From Trebouxia sp. TZW2008 (taxonomy: Eukaryota > Chlorophyta > Trebouxiophyceae > Trebouxiales > Trebouxiaceae): a stretch of DNA of 44,774 nt. The first letter of the stretch is position 1, and every line of letters starts with the position of its first letter. The stretch spans positions 1 to 44,774 of the forward strand of contig BDIU01000470.1 of assembly GCA_002118135.1 (NCBI GenBank). Direction: 5' to 3'. Positions 32,861 to 44,774 of this stretch are shown here, in pieces. The notes under the pieces are model-generated. The model was not told the DNA's origin, ran no database searches, and was given only the letters and a program-made list of their open reading frames with translations. The position numbers were made by a program, and so were the translations under genes.

Positions 32861-35800
32861 ATGCTGTCAATCGTGCACCTTCCGGCGCTTGTAGGCGGCG
32901 CTAAAGCTGTGAAGCAGACCGCTGCGACCGAGGCCGGCTGCTTGCAAAAGCTCGCAACCGGTCAAAAGGACTTTCCAGCCATTCACGTCTGCAAGTGAGT
33001 TAGGCCTTTTGACTTGAATGATGACCTTGCCCTGCAATTCACACCATGCCATGCAAATTTGCAGCTCAGGACAGGCCAGCACAGAAGCAATACAGTCCAA
33101 GTCTCTATCCAGCGACAAAGAGCCACTGCTAGAGTGAGCTGACATTTGCATAGCTTGACAGCTTTGTGCTCATTCATGTTGTTAGCCGATTTATGTGCCA
33201 TAGACAGCAAAGTGGACTTGCTGCAGTTGGATCATCATTTGGCAAGATACAGTGGACACATCAAATCCAGACATAGCAGGAGCTTGTGATGAAGCAGAAA
33301 GCATAAGCCAGGGCCGATTCAATGGCACCTGCACAGCAGTCTTCACATCAGTTTTCAGCGGATTGTCTGCACAGGTGATCATCTTGTGCAGCTGCTACCA
33401 GCACACGCAAATTTTATTTAGACTCAGAGCATATGAGCAAGCAAAAGCTACTCTTCTCACTGTAATGTTCCATATGTTTTGACACACATACACAAAGTTG
33501 GCAAGTCCACTGTGACTTATGTCAGCAAACATGCAGCACGCTCATGTTCACCAATATGGAAAACAGAGTGGCTACGCTGAACGTAGGCCACAGCATCTTC
33601 CATCAATGCAGCATTCACTTTGCTCATGTTGCGCAGTTTGCAAACAGTCAGCTGATGCTGTTTGTGGCAGCTTTCAAGGACAGCATAGCATCTGTACATC
33701 AGGATGGAGGAGTCACAGCAACTGACATTCAGTATAATGTCTCATGGGCCCTAGATAGGATTGACCAAGACAATTTGCCTCTCAACAATGAATACATCTA
33801 CTCCAGCACTGGCAGCAATGTCAACATCTACATAGTTGACACGGTAAGGCAATCATCTGCCAGGCATTCATGCCTTTGAAGGCTGTCTGCATTGCCCTGA
33901 GCCAGAGATTTGCAAAAACAACTGAGCTCACAATCAGTTCAGTTGTTGAAGAGGCAGAGCAAGAAGTGCTTTGCAGTGTTACAGGCAGAATTCAAGTCAC
34001 TTCTTGTTATTGAACGCACACAGCAGACAGCAATCCTTTTCAGCCAGAGTGTCCAGTGCTCAGCTTTGGCTTCATCCAGCACAGTCAGCATCATACAGAT
34101 GCACTCTGTTAGACATTCTTGTATGCATTCTGTTGTGTTAGACACAATGGCCAATGTCATACAGGGCATCAGGACAAGCCATAACGAGTTCCGCTATGCC
34201 AATGGGCAGCCAGGATCTCGTGCTAGTGAAGCTTTCACCAGCCTGACATCAGGCTCTGTCGGTCAGGACTGCAATGGGCACGGCACACATGTCGCTGCAA
34301 CGGTTGGCGGTCTGACATTTGGTCCAGCCAAGAATGTCACCTTACTGGCAGTCAGGTCGTTGGAGTGTCTAGGCAATGGGACTGTGTCCCAGGTATTATT
34401 GCAGCATCCTCCTTGTAAATCCATACAATTGCCCTGTTCTACTGTGTGGCTGCAGACAATTTGAAGACAACCACAGGCTTGAATGCAGTGAGCATATGCT
34501 GCTGCAGGTGATTCAAGGTCTGGAATGGGTCAAGGACAATCATGTTCCTCCTGCAGCCGTTGTCATGGCACTTGGAGGTATGCACTGAATCCACCTGCTG
34601 CAACGTTCAGATGACATGCACAGCGACTTGCTGCATATCATCACATCATGCTCTGCCTCAGATGCCTGCATGAATGCAATGCACATGGTTCTGCTGCAGG
34701 GTTGCCCCTGGTCAGTATCAATTGCTGCATTGCATAAACAGCACGCGAGTGTGCTTGGGCCAACCAGTATCACCTGTGTTGCAGGCAACTCTCAGTATGC
34801 GCTGGATCTGGCAGTAGCAGAAGTGGTGCAAGCAGGAGTGTCAGTCATGGTTGCAGCCGGCAACGAAGACACTGATGCTTGCCTGAAGAGTCCTGCTAGG
34901 TAAAACCAGCATACCTGTGAGGCATTTGACCTTGCTCATGACCTGTTGCAGCTAGCCTTCGTCTTCACTGACTTATCAGTCAAAGTTTGCTTGCTGCAAG
35001 ATAGCAAAGCAACTCGATTCCCCCTGCTGATGCACAGTTCATTTGCTGTAAACATGAGCCTCTGCAGGGTGTATAGACTGGCAGGTTTGATTTGTGTACG
35101 CTGCGTGCGGGCAAGAGCAAAACGATTCACCTGCTGACAGGGAGCCCTTGGCCATCACTGTGTCGGCAACAGATCAGAATGACAGCAGGCTGTGGGTCAG
35201 TGCTGGCACAGGCGCAAACTACGGAGCTTGTGTGGACATCTGGGCGCCTGGTTCTGCCATTCCTGGGGCAAACAACTCCGCGGATAATGCTGCAGAGTAG
35301 GCACTACAGCCCTGTATGTCAAAATCATGCACTGTCTGCCATGCACTGTCTGTGTCTCTTGTGCACATCCAACAGGGACATGGCACTTGCTGTCTTACTG
35401 GCTTAGCTGGCAGTCAGCCACCTGTTTTACCATGGCACGCAAGGTAGCAGCCAGGTTTTCTGAGTGAAGACAACAACAATGCTTCCGCATCCTTGTCATT
35501 CCAATGCTGCAATGGAGCAGCAAAGCATGCTGACAGCAACGTCGTGAACCATTGGGATCTATAGAATGCTATGTGTTTGAGGTCTGCTTGTTTGTGCAGG
35601 GTTTCACTTGCTCAAACGCCACATTGACAACACTTTTGCACCTGGCTTACAGCCAATGCTGTAGTGAAAGCATTTGTCTGCAGGTTGCGCTCAGGGACAT
35701 CCCAGGCAGTGCCTTTCGTTGCCGGTGCAGTGGCTATCTACCTTCAAAACAACACAAGTGCGCTCCTGTCTCAAGCTTGCGATTGCAAGCACATCTCAAG

Positions 35801-38800
35801 AGCATTGTCGTATGCGCTTTGATACACCCCATGAGCGTGGTGGCATAACATGGGAGCAATGCAGCATGACACCTTGGGCATGCGCTCCAATGGCTTTCAA
35901 TAAACTTCAAGGCTGCGTGGATTTTTGTATACTGCCCGTGCTGCAAGTCTGTCTTTGTCGATCCATCCTTTACTTCAAGCTTTTATATGGCCCAGCACCT
36001 CCAAATCCAATTATAGTCATGATCTCACTACGCAAGTATTGTCCGAGATCTGTGACTTTGACACATGTTGTATTGCACAGGTCGTGTTGTGCATAATCTT
36101 TCAAAGTAATGCATCTGCTGCTGCAGATGCATCACCTCTAGAGATCAATACTGCCCTCATGTCGTCTGGGTCTTGGGGTGTGGTCCATGAGCCCAGTGCC
36201 AGCGGGCCCCTCAATGCAGACGCACTTGCAAACACAAACAATGTGCTTGTCAACACCGCCATGTTCCATGCAGTCAGCTTTGAGCCTCAAGCTATTCAGG
36301 TGATGCCAATGAAAGTTGCCCCTGCGGTGTAGCATGTGTTTAGCAGCTGTCTTTACAGTCAGGGGCTATTGTGCCATACAAAACACAGCGTATTGACGGT
36401 TGTGCTAATTAGCCCACTGCAGCTCTGCATTGACATGAGCATTGAAGCAAATTGCCAAGCTTGACTGGCTTGCTTGCATTTTGCTTTTACATGCTTTTGA
36501 GATTGTAGTCAGCTTGCCTCTGCTGAAATTAGGCCGATGTTGCAACCAGAAACTTTTGAGGCTGCTGACACTGAGCAGCAGCCCAAAGAATTTGCTCTGT
36601 GACATACATCCACGACTGTGAAGCAAGCTTAATATACATTTACAACACGCGCAACGTGCACTGCAAGCCAGGGTGTTGCAAGCATTGAACAGTCCGTCTA
36701 TGCTGCACAGATCACTGGAGGGCTGGATGGCTTTGGACCCTTCCTCATCAATGTCACGCTTGGCCAGGTCAGACACTGGCCTCTTGTACGCCTTCCTGGA
36801 CCTCAGCAGTCAGTTGATGTACTCAAACTGGCAGAGTGTGTTTGTGATCATGACACAGCTGTGCAACCTGAATCGCATTGCAGTGCATTGCACTGCATTG
36901 AATTGAATTGCATTGTCAAGTTGAAGCAGCCCTCAGCGAAGTTTACCTTGAGCCAACTGATGCAGCTCATAATGTCAGCAAGGTTGGCCACCTGTGGTGC
37001 AAATTGTCACATGCAAGCTGAGTCACTATCCATGCCTGCCGTGATCAACTACTGCAGTACAGCTGTGTTGACCTGTTTGGTGCAAGTGAGTGTACACATC
37101 TCTTCAAGCAATGACAGCATCTTGTAGTCAATTCACATTTGGTTGTTATGCAGATGCCACAAGCCAATGTCAGTGCGTCTGTGAGCCTGTCCAACAATTC
37201 CAGGGCATCTGTTTATCCTGCTCAGCTTTTGTTCACTCCAGATGCCTGGTCTGTGCCACAGCAGGTGAACATTGCCTGCCGACACTGCATATTCTGACAC
37301 ATGCCCTGCACGCTGCTGCTGCTGTGCATTGGGCTTGTTTGTTGAGAGCTGCTTTGAGGACACAGGACACATCTTGCCGTGTATGTCAATGTTGTGGCCA
37401 GTATAGCAGTTTATAGGGTGGTTGTGCATATGTCATAGACACATGCAATGTGCTAGGCAGTCAATTCAGCTTATACGTGCTCTGTGGATGTGGCATTGCA
37501 GCTATCTGTTGCAAAGCGCATGTGCAACAGACCATCATGTGCAGGTGCAGCTGGACTCTATCAAACAACTAGAATGGCTGGCTGTAGCAGTGTGACAAAC
37601 TAGCACCTTGCCATCTAGCTAGCAATGCCTTTCATCCCATCCGCGCTCTGTAACACTGACTGCCTTGTGCTGTTTGCCTGCAGCTCAATCTGATCACAGC
37701 AGACAAAGCGTTCCAGTCTGTTGACAGCAGCGTCTTTTACGTCCAGCTGGATCTGGTCAGCGATGACACCAATTTCAACAGCAGCCATCCTCGGCTTCAG
37801 GTAGCCTCTGAGCATGCAATCTATTTTCTTCTGCTTGACATCAAATCTTACAATCAAATCTTGACATCAAAACTTGACATCACATTGCTGTAACGCAGAG
37901 TGATCTTGTTGAAGCTGCTTGATGAACTTGGCCTTTGATCAACAGGTTCAGCATCAATGCGCAGAAGGGCGTCAATTGCCTGTCAAGACACGCTTTGCAC
38001 AAAACATTCCCTAGCGTAGCGCATTGACCAAACAAGCTCAATTTCTACAAGATGTTGTGACTTCTTACCTGCCATGGAATCACAGAATAAAAAAGCGCAA
38101 TCAAGCCTGTGTCTGCCTGTGTTGGCAGGTGTCAGACAGCAAGGGTGACACATTGGCATATCCAAAGGCCATCTTGAGCCTCCCCTTCAGCGACCAGGGC
38201 AACACCTACTTCTTCAACGATGACTATGAGTTCACCTGCAAGAGTGACAATCAAACCGGCTCAGGAGGCAGCAAGGTGCAGTCAAGCGCCTCTTCAGCGT
38301 CATTACAGCACCATATGCCATCAACTGTGTACTCAAGCGCGTCTGATGGTCTTCAACTATACTTGTGAATCAGCATTGAAAGCCCTGGATTGTGCTGACA
38401 CAAATGAATGGCAGGTGCATCAACATGTCAGCACCTATTGCCAGTATGCACTGTGGCCTGTATCACTTGTGAAATGCAATGGCCCTTACCTGCATCAGCA
38501 CCTGCATGGCAGCTGTATCAGTCATGTGCTATCTGTTGGCTTTTTCTGAACTTTTGCTAGGCTAAACTTAGACGTTTGATGTCACTAGCATGCATGTGGT
38601 GACAAATAACCCACAGTCCTGGCTGCTTGCAGGATGTAGTGTACTACTACCAGCCACAAGGGGATTGTGTGGTGACCATTGCAACCTGCAACTCAGCACG
38701 CTTTGTAGATGACTTTGACACAATGCTGTACGTGCTTGCAAACGCCACCAGCCCAACCCCAGAGGTTGTGGCTTGCAACGATGATGCCTGCAGCTTCCTG

Positions 38801-41800
38801 AGCCAACTTCAGGTCAATTCCTGCATCATGGTCAAAATCAAAAGGGCTCTTGAAATGTGTTGTCTGTCATTCATGGCATCGAACTATGTGTCTGCATGTA
38901 CTGCTGCTTGCATAGGCAGCCGTGATGGCAAGGCATCAACACAGGAGTGCCCTGTTCGTAGCATGATCTGCTTGCTGAGGACCTCGCATGCGCACGGACA
39001 AAATTGCCTGGCTTGTGTTGCAACTTTAGTCCAGCAATGGTTTAGCATTTCATCTACACCTACTGCTACTGCAGTTGTGTCATGTACACACAACTATGTC
39101 TCAATGCACAGGTGAACATGACAGCAGGCGTATCATATGCCATCGTGGTAGATGGGTATGGCGGCAAGTTTGGGCAGTACCAGATAGACATGGTGGCAGA
39201 ACAGGTAGCTGTGACACGCTGTTGTTTACTTTTGCCTCACCAGCTTTGCGAAAGAGCCTTTGAGCACAAAGAACAGTCACAAGGTTATATGCTTGCTGCC
39301 AATTGGCTCAGGTTCGTGCATGTTCAGGGGCAGCTCAAGCTGTGACTCAAGTACGCCTAAGTCAGTTGTTCTTTAATGTAAAATCTCCCCAGCTGACATG
39401 TCACAAATATGCATGCTGTGTATGTGCAGGGCGTGATCAATGGCTCAGCACCGCCATTGAGTTTCAACAGCTCTATAGCAATCTCTGGAAATGCAATTGC
39501 TGCGCCTAGCCCTGCAGCTGCACCAGAGGGGTACCCAGAGGGGTCACCAGAAGCCGCAGGAGAAGAGTCACCGCCCACAGGACTTGAAGAGTCACCAGCT
39601 GTGGTCACTGTACCTGACATCAGTCTGGCCACATCACCCAGTGCTGCTGATACAAATCAAACTTTCATCCAGGATCATGCAGCACTGGGGTCTACTTCCC
39701 CTAGCACCCCTACTTCTGCTTCACCTTCGTCATCTCATGCTTCAACCTCTTCCTCCTCTTCTTCTTCCTCTACTTCTTCTTCCCCACCCTCTTCGTCGCC
39801 TTCTTCGGCTGTGCCCACCTTGCGCACGTCTGCACCAGGGCCAGCCATTTCTGCCCCTGCACTTCTGGCTCAGACAAGCCCCAGCCCTGGAGGCCCAACA
39901 GCCCCACTACTTATCCCCGTCACAGCACAAACAACCCATCCAGCACTTGCAACAGAACCTCACTTAGCGCCAGCAGCTGGACCTGCAGCTGCAGGGGCAA
40001 TAGGCTCAGCCCCTGCTGTGCCAGCAATACAGCCCTTGCCTGCTGCAATGCCAAGCTGTCAGAACCTTGCATGCCCCCCTTCTTTGCCGCCCTCACTTAC
40101 TGCTAGCATTGCATCACCACAAGGCAGCACTGCTGTGCCACCCACCACCATCACCTCTTCACCATCTCCTAGCATCTCTCTTACAACACCACTGCCACCC
40201 TCCCCTTCACTCTCTCCTGCTGCATCATCAACCATGCATACTTTGGGTGCACCAGCCCCAGGCCCTGCCGTAGCACCTGCCCCAGGCCCTGCCCCCGGTA
40301 ACTCTGGCGCTGCCCTGGCGCCTGCTGCAGCAGCTGCTGCAGAAGCAGCACCAGCTGCCATAACGCCACGCCGTGCCCTTCTGGAACCAGACACAGCATC
40401 AGCACAGGCTCCCCTGGCACGGCAGCCATCAGGCAGTGGATCAGATATGGCAACAGGGACAAATGATGCCAGTGTCAGCCCTAGCGGGGGTAGCAGGGGT
40501 TCATCTGGGGGCGGCTTTGGCACAAAGGACATTGGGATCATTGCAGGAGCTGTTGGCGCTGTTGCATTGCTTCTAGGTAAGCACTGCTGCTGAAGGCAGA
40601 ATGCAGGCTCCAAACACCTTGCAAGCACCCTGCTTCAATGCTTCTGTCTTGCCAGCCAGACTGATTTGCTAAAGCTGTGCCGGCCGGCTGCATGTGTCTC
40701 ATTCATTGTGGATGTTATCAACCAGTATGTCTGTTGTCCTCTGGGACATAAGCTTGCCAAGGAGTGCTGTAATTATCTCACTTGATCTACGGTACTGCTT
40801 ACTGAGTCCACTTGATGTCCACAGGTGTTGGTCTGTACGTGCATACAGCAAAGCGCAGAAAGCAGGCATACCATGCCAAAAGCTCAGCACCTGGCAAAGA
40901 AGGTGCAGCAGAAGCTGGCGACATAGACGCCAAGACAGCCAGCAGTCCACCACCATTGCCAATTGCTCAGTCACAGCAGCCCTATGGGGGGCTTTTTGAG
41001 CCTGTTGGGTGCCCCTGCCTTTCAACCCCTGGCGGTCTGAATCAGTCGTCATTCATGCACTCCATCAACAGCAGCAATAGAAGTAGAAGCCAGATGGCTG
41101 CTGAGCTGAGACCATGTCCAACTACTGCTGCACCTGCTGCCATAAACCTTCAGGCCATTGCATCACAAGAGTACAGCCAAGTAGCTCAGCATGCACAGCA
41201 GCCTCTGCCTGCAAGCGCCACAGCAGCATTTTCAAGCGCCCCCCTGCACAGCATGCAGAGCGTGGTATCTCAATCTTGGCTACACACTGGCTACGGCCAG
41301 CAGGCAGCATCGCATGCTCCATTCACAGGGGAGATGGCTGATGACTTGCTATCCCAGGAAGCAGCAGCTGCTGATGCAGTCATGGACACCTTGTCACTAA
41401 TGTCAGGCCATGATGCTCTGCACTCCCACACCACACAAGGGCTCATGACTGGCTTTGGCCTTGACTCATGCCATGTACATCCACAAGAAGCTCAGGGTTT
41501 CCCTGTTGGTCAATTGGCACCTGGCCAAGAAGCTGCTAAGCAACGCGAGATGAATCAGAGCTCTGCTCAGCAGCATCAGTCAGAAGCCTCTCAGTGCAGA
41601 GCCAGTGGAAAGCTAGCTGTCATCGGGGTCCCCAAGCCTCAGCAGGGCTACCCAGGGGGGTCAAACACAAGTGCATCAGGGCTGCCTTTTGGCAGGAATG
41701 GTCAAAGCCCTTCAGAAGCACAGGTTGGGCCATGCAGACACTTGTCACAATGATGCATGCTGCGCGTCAGCTGATTGGCCGTTGACAACATTGACAGAGG

Positions 41801-44020
41801 CCCGCAGCATTGCAGATGAGCAGCACCAACCTGTTTGTTATGTTGACCTATGTCAGTGACATGAGCTGCTGTACCAGACATGCTCAGTGCACAACCTTGA
41901 CGAATTGTGCTCAGCACCCAAATGTGAGTCAGGTCACTAGTCTTCTTATCTGGTGCTCACTTTGCAGCATGCTCATTAAATCTTGGCTTGACCATGCAGG
42001 TGCAAGCTCTCACATCCCTGGAGTTTGCAAAGCAGCGCCAGGCCAACAGAGCTCAGCTGCATTTGGGAATGCCATACACAGCTTTGGGGCAAGTGTCAAA
42101 GCATCAGACCCCAGCAGCTTCTGGGGCAGTGTTCAGGCCAGGGTACATGCAGCCACACCAAGAGGTCCCTGAAGGTGGGCTGAGTCTTGCAATTTGCTAT
42201 AGAGGCCTGAAGCATCCCATCAACAAGAAAGCTGGGCCTTTCTGTGCTGCATAGCATGCCGTTTGTGCATTTAGGTGATGTTCATGTTCCCACTTGCAAT
42301 AGCATCATCAGATCCAGAGCCCTTGTCCTGTGCACTGACATAATATCCATTGCTTTGAGAACGTTTTGTGCACATCTATGGCACATGTTAGACATAATTT
42401 GAAATTGTCTCCTCAAGAAATCTTCACGAGAGAAAAGACAGAACGTCGACTTTCTAAAGGGTGAGGAGTGTAAGATTGTTGCGCTCTCTCACAAACTGGA
42501 TTGTGTGTGTGGGTGCAGGACCTAATGGTGTGCAGCAGGCTGAGCCGCAGCCAGCAGGAGTCTTGGATGTAGCAGGAGCCCAGCAGCATCAAAGGCAGCC
42601 TGATGCAGTACAGCAAGCCAAGGCCAAGCTGGACGCCATCAGAAACGAGCTTGGTAAGGTCTGCGCCCAGCATATGATGAGGCATTGCCAAACAATTCTG
42701 TCTGAAACAGCTCACATTCTCTGCGTGTCACCAGCTTAGCATGTTTACAAAGGCATTATGGACTGAATCTGTTGCTGATGAGCTTGGCGCTACCCTCATT
42801 TTTTGATTTGGGATAGCCAAACAGCTTGCTTGAAGCAGCTGACTTGCTCTGCGTGTCATGAGCTAGGTCCTGCTCAGCATATTTGTCAAGGCATTAAACT
42901 TTGAAGCTTTTGGTAATCAGCTTGATCACCTCATGCATGCAGCAAAACGCCCATCTGTGCAAGCCCTGATCAGCGTTTTGCGATTTGCTGGCTGTGCGCA
43001 GCACTATCTGACAACAGGCTTGACTAGACGTCTGATCTGCTGAGTTGCAGATACTATGCTGTGTGGAGATGCATGCATAGCTGACGCTGAGGCTGTTGTG
43101 GTGTGTTGCCCTGCAGAGCTGCAGGCTAGTGCATATGTTATATATTACTCTGAAAGCTCGGTCACCTTCAAGGTGTACTTCAAGACATCACAGCGCACCT
43201 GTCAGTACACAGTGCCCCCTCAACAACACTCGAGCACCTACCAAAATTGCCAGCATTGCAACTCAAGTGCTTTAGGGAATTGGCCTGAAAGCAATGTTTG
43301 GCTGGACAGGAATGCTGGAGAAGGTGAGGAAGGGCATGGTGCATCAGCAGCCTAGTTCTGCTGCAAACAAAGTCAAAGGAAGCCACCTGCATCCAATTCC
43401 GCCTGTAGCCCCAGGGGGTGCTGCCAAGCCATCACCTTCAGCATCAGCTGCAGCAGTCTCAAACTCAGTGCCACAGCATGCAAAGCGTGCGTTTTCAAAG
43501 CCCCCTCCAAGCAGTCTGGGTGCAGCTAGTGTAATGGCAGGGAAGGGCAGGTTTGACAGCACAAGCAGCAAGACTCTCAGCTCCTCTGGTCTGTCAGATG
43601 CTGCAGCAGGCTCAGGCATGAGCTGGAACCCAGTGAGACTCATGAGCCCATTTGAGAAGCCAGAAACTGCAAGCTCAGGTAACAGCTCTGCTCAGCACGC
43701 TGCCGTCAGCAAAGATTTACACAATACAGCATTCACACATGACCAGTATATGCCAGAGTGCACAGCATGAGCCTTGCTAGTTGTATGCTGTGCTAGGCAT
43801 GACGCCCATGCATGATGATTGTGCAATAGGGCGACATAACTGGTGCTTGTGTAACAGTGATAGTATCCATGCAGGTGCTCAGGGACACCCAGCTCACAGG
43901 AGTGGCTGGTCACTGCATAGCATCACGTTTTCACCAGCTGACGCAGCAGTTGTCAAGGAGTCAAGGCAACTCACCCTGTCACAGATGACCTGGTCTATGG
44001 AGCACTCCAAGCGCAAATGA
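32861..44020 (+). CDS. Membrane-anchored subtilisin-like protease with PPC-like domain and large cytoplasmic tail
   Basis: Twenty-one exons join in phase: 32861-32994, 33227-33374, 33637-33843, 34165-34392, 34508-34577, 34785-34899, 35141-35296, 35684-35757, 36127-36299, 36711-36767, 37154-37264, 37684-37800, 38129-38275, 38633-38812, 39112-39204, 39430-40576, 40825-41723, 42000-42174, 42519-42653, 43310-43678 and 43875-44020: 1,626 residues. Order: weak signal peptide; I9-like prodomain (45-115); subtilase catalytic domain with D162 (NIYIVDT), H202 (NGHGTH), N289 (VAAGNED) and S359 ([12 protein letters not shown]); a beta-rich region ([13 protein letters not shown]); a PPC-like domain (531-670, [11 protein letters not shown] and IVVDGYGG); a Pro/Ser/Ala-rich stalk (671-1035); one membrane segment (about 1040-1058, [14 protein letters not shown] then KRRKQ); a Gln/Ser-rich tail of about 570 residues. 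The catalytic Ser motif is GTSQA, not GTSMA. An in-frame ATG at 32753 would add 36 residues. Exact start is the least certain part. Confidence 0.85.
36885..36912. repeat. Simple repeat built on GCATT/GAATT
   Basis: Short run of TGCATTGCACTGCATTGAAT type in intron 10 of the subtilase. Ordinary low-complexity DNA. Confidence 0.7.
42640..42905 (+). repeat. Tandem copy of subtilase exon 19 edge and following intron
   Basis: The end of exon 19 (GAGCTTG, donor GTAAGG at 42654) and the intron beyond it are repeated about 135 bases downstream. GAGCTTGG at 42647 and again near 42780, GCCAAACA near 42687 and 42818, CTCTGCGTGTCA near 42719 and 42850, and AAGGCATTA near 42750 and 42889 occur in the same order. 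The copy has lost the donor. Confidence 0.7.
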
Positions 44021-44774
44021 GCGCATCATAACATTGTGTGCTGCTGCAAAAGCAGTTGCTGAAGGGCCTTTGACTGACCTCAGCAAGCAATGCTTCACCA
44101 CCTGAGCTGCAAGGCTTAGTAGTGAGCTGTTCTCTGTAGCGCAACAGACCTTGAATTGCATGTGTGTGTTATTTACTGCTAGAAAGCGTTGTGTGCAGAG
44201 TTGGAAAACCTATCTGTTGGGTCAATAAGCTGTCTTAGGAGTGTCAACTGCAGCAATCTTTGAATGTCAGGTTGTTGCCAATAAGGAGTGTGCTTGAGTG
44301 ACCAGACATAGGTCAGGTCAGAATAATGTTTACCCTTGTCAATTGTTAACAAGCTAGCAGAGTCTCTGTCTGTCTGTCTGGGCTTGTGGAAATGAAAAGA
44401 TACCAGCCCATGCTAAATGAGACTCAAATCTTGAACTCAGACATCTTGTCCACAAGCGTAAAATAAGCTTTGTCAGCTTGTCAATGTGCATCATCTTGCA
44501 GCACATTACTCTCCGCTCCTGATTGGATTTGCACTGCTTGCCATTGGCAGTAGCAGTGTTTTGCCAATGTTTCAGCAGTGAGTTGACAAGACAATGACAT
44601 GCAAGTGCTTGCAGAGGCCAGCACTGCCCACTTGGATTGCTGCATGCGCCTTTGCCTGAATTTTGTGCCGGCATGCTGTGCTCAGTTGACAGTCATGCGA
44701 AGAAGACCCAGAGCACAGCATTACGTATGTTTGCAATAGCTGCTTTCATGTACTTGGATGGATGCATCTTCACC
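44021..44774. other. 3' flank of the subtilase gene, no gene seen
   Basis: About 750 bases past the subtilase stop. A minus-strand frame at 44354-44674 has no recognisable domain, and no TGTAA is visible in the first few hundred bases. Nothing else can be supported. Confidence 0.4.

Noticed and set aside
40059..40628. 189-codon minus-strand frame opposite the Pro/Ser stalk of the subtilase
   Set aside because: It is the mirror of a GC-rich low-complexity coding region; it is Gly/Ala-rich with no domain, and the plus strand is firmly in frame with neighbouring exons.

Overview
This window looks like nuclear DNA of a green alga, most likely a chlorophyte of the Trebouxiophyceae type. The genes are split into many short exons with GT-AG introns. 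The pentamer TGTAA, the usual chlorophyte poly(A) signal, lies 95-190 bases past several stop codons. The proteins are eukaryotic (complex I NDUFA5, STK19, DNA polymerase eta, plant/algal-style LRR protein). The species cannot be named from the sequence alone. Exon models below were built by hand by matching splice sites, reading phase and family motifs; phases agree at every junction unless stated.

Layout. 0.2-0.9 kb: truncated tyrosine recombinase of viral/transposon type, next to an AT-rich, internally repeated stretch (1-3 kb). 3.1-3.8 kb: F-box protein (-). 4.8-7.2 kb: secreted, membrane-anchored LRR protein (-). 7.7-14.0 kb: DNA polymerase eta (-). 14.7-15.6 kb: small coiled-coil protein (-). 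16.0-16.8 kb: NDUFA5 (+). 17.3-19.9 kb: triosephosphate isomerase (-). 20.1-24.8 kb: short-chain dehydrogenase/reductase (+). 26.1-27.0 kb: unknown protein (-). 27.3-29.1 kb: HAD-fold 5'-nucleotidase-like protein (+). 29.7-32.2 kb: STK19 homologue (-). 32.8-44.0 kb: very large membrane-anchored subtilisin (+). From 14.7 kb rightward the genes strictly alternate in strand, giving four head-to-head pairs with short shared upstream regions.

The genes do not form one pathway; they are an ordinary nuclear mix (DNA damage tolerance and repair, energy metabolism, extracellular proteins). The striking feature is in the introns. At least four genes carry tandem, decayed copies of pieces of their own exons, often with the splice site kept: polymerase eta exon 5 (arranged in a 408-base higher-order repeat), TPI exon 6, SDR exons 4, 6 and 7 (the last exon is present three times at an exact 199-base period), and a subtilase exon edge. 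This looks like an ongoing process of local duplication of exon-intron borders, and it may create alternative exons. Two related TA-flanked MITEs sit in the introns of polymerase eta and TPI.
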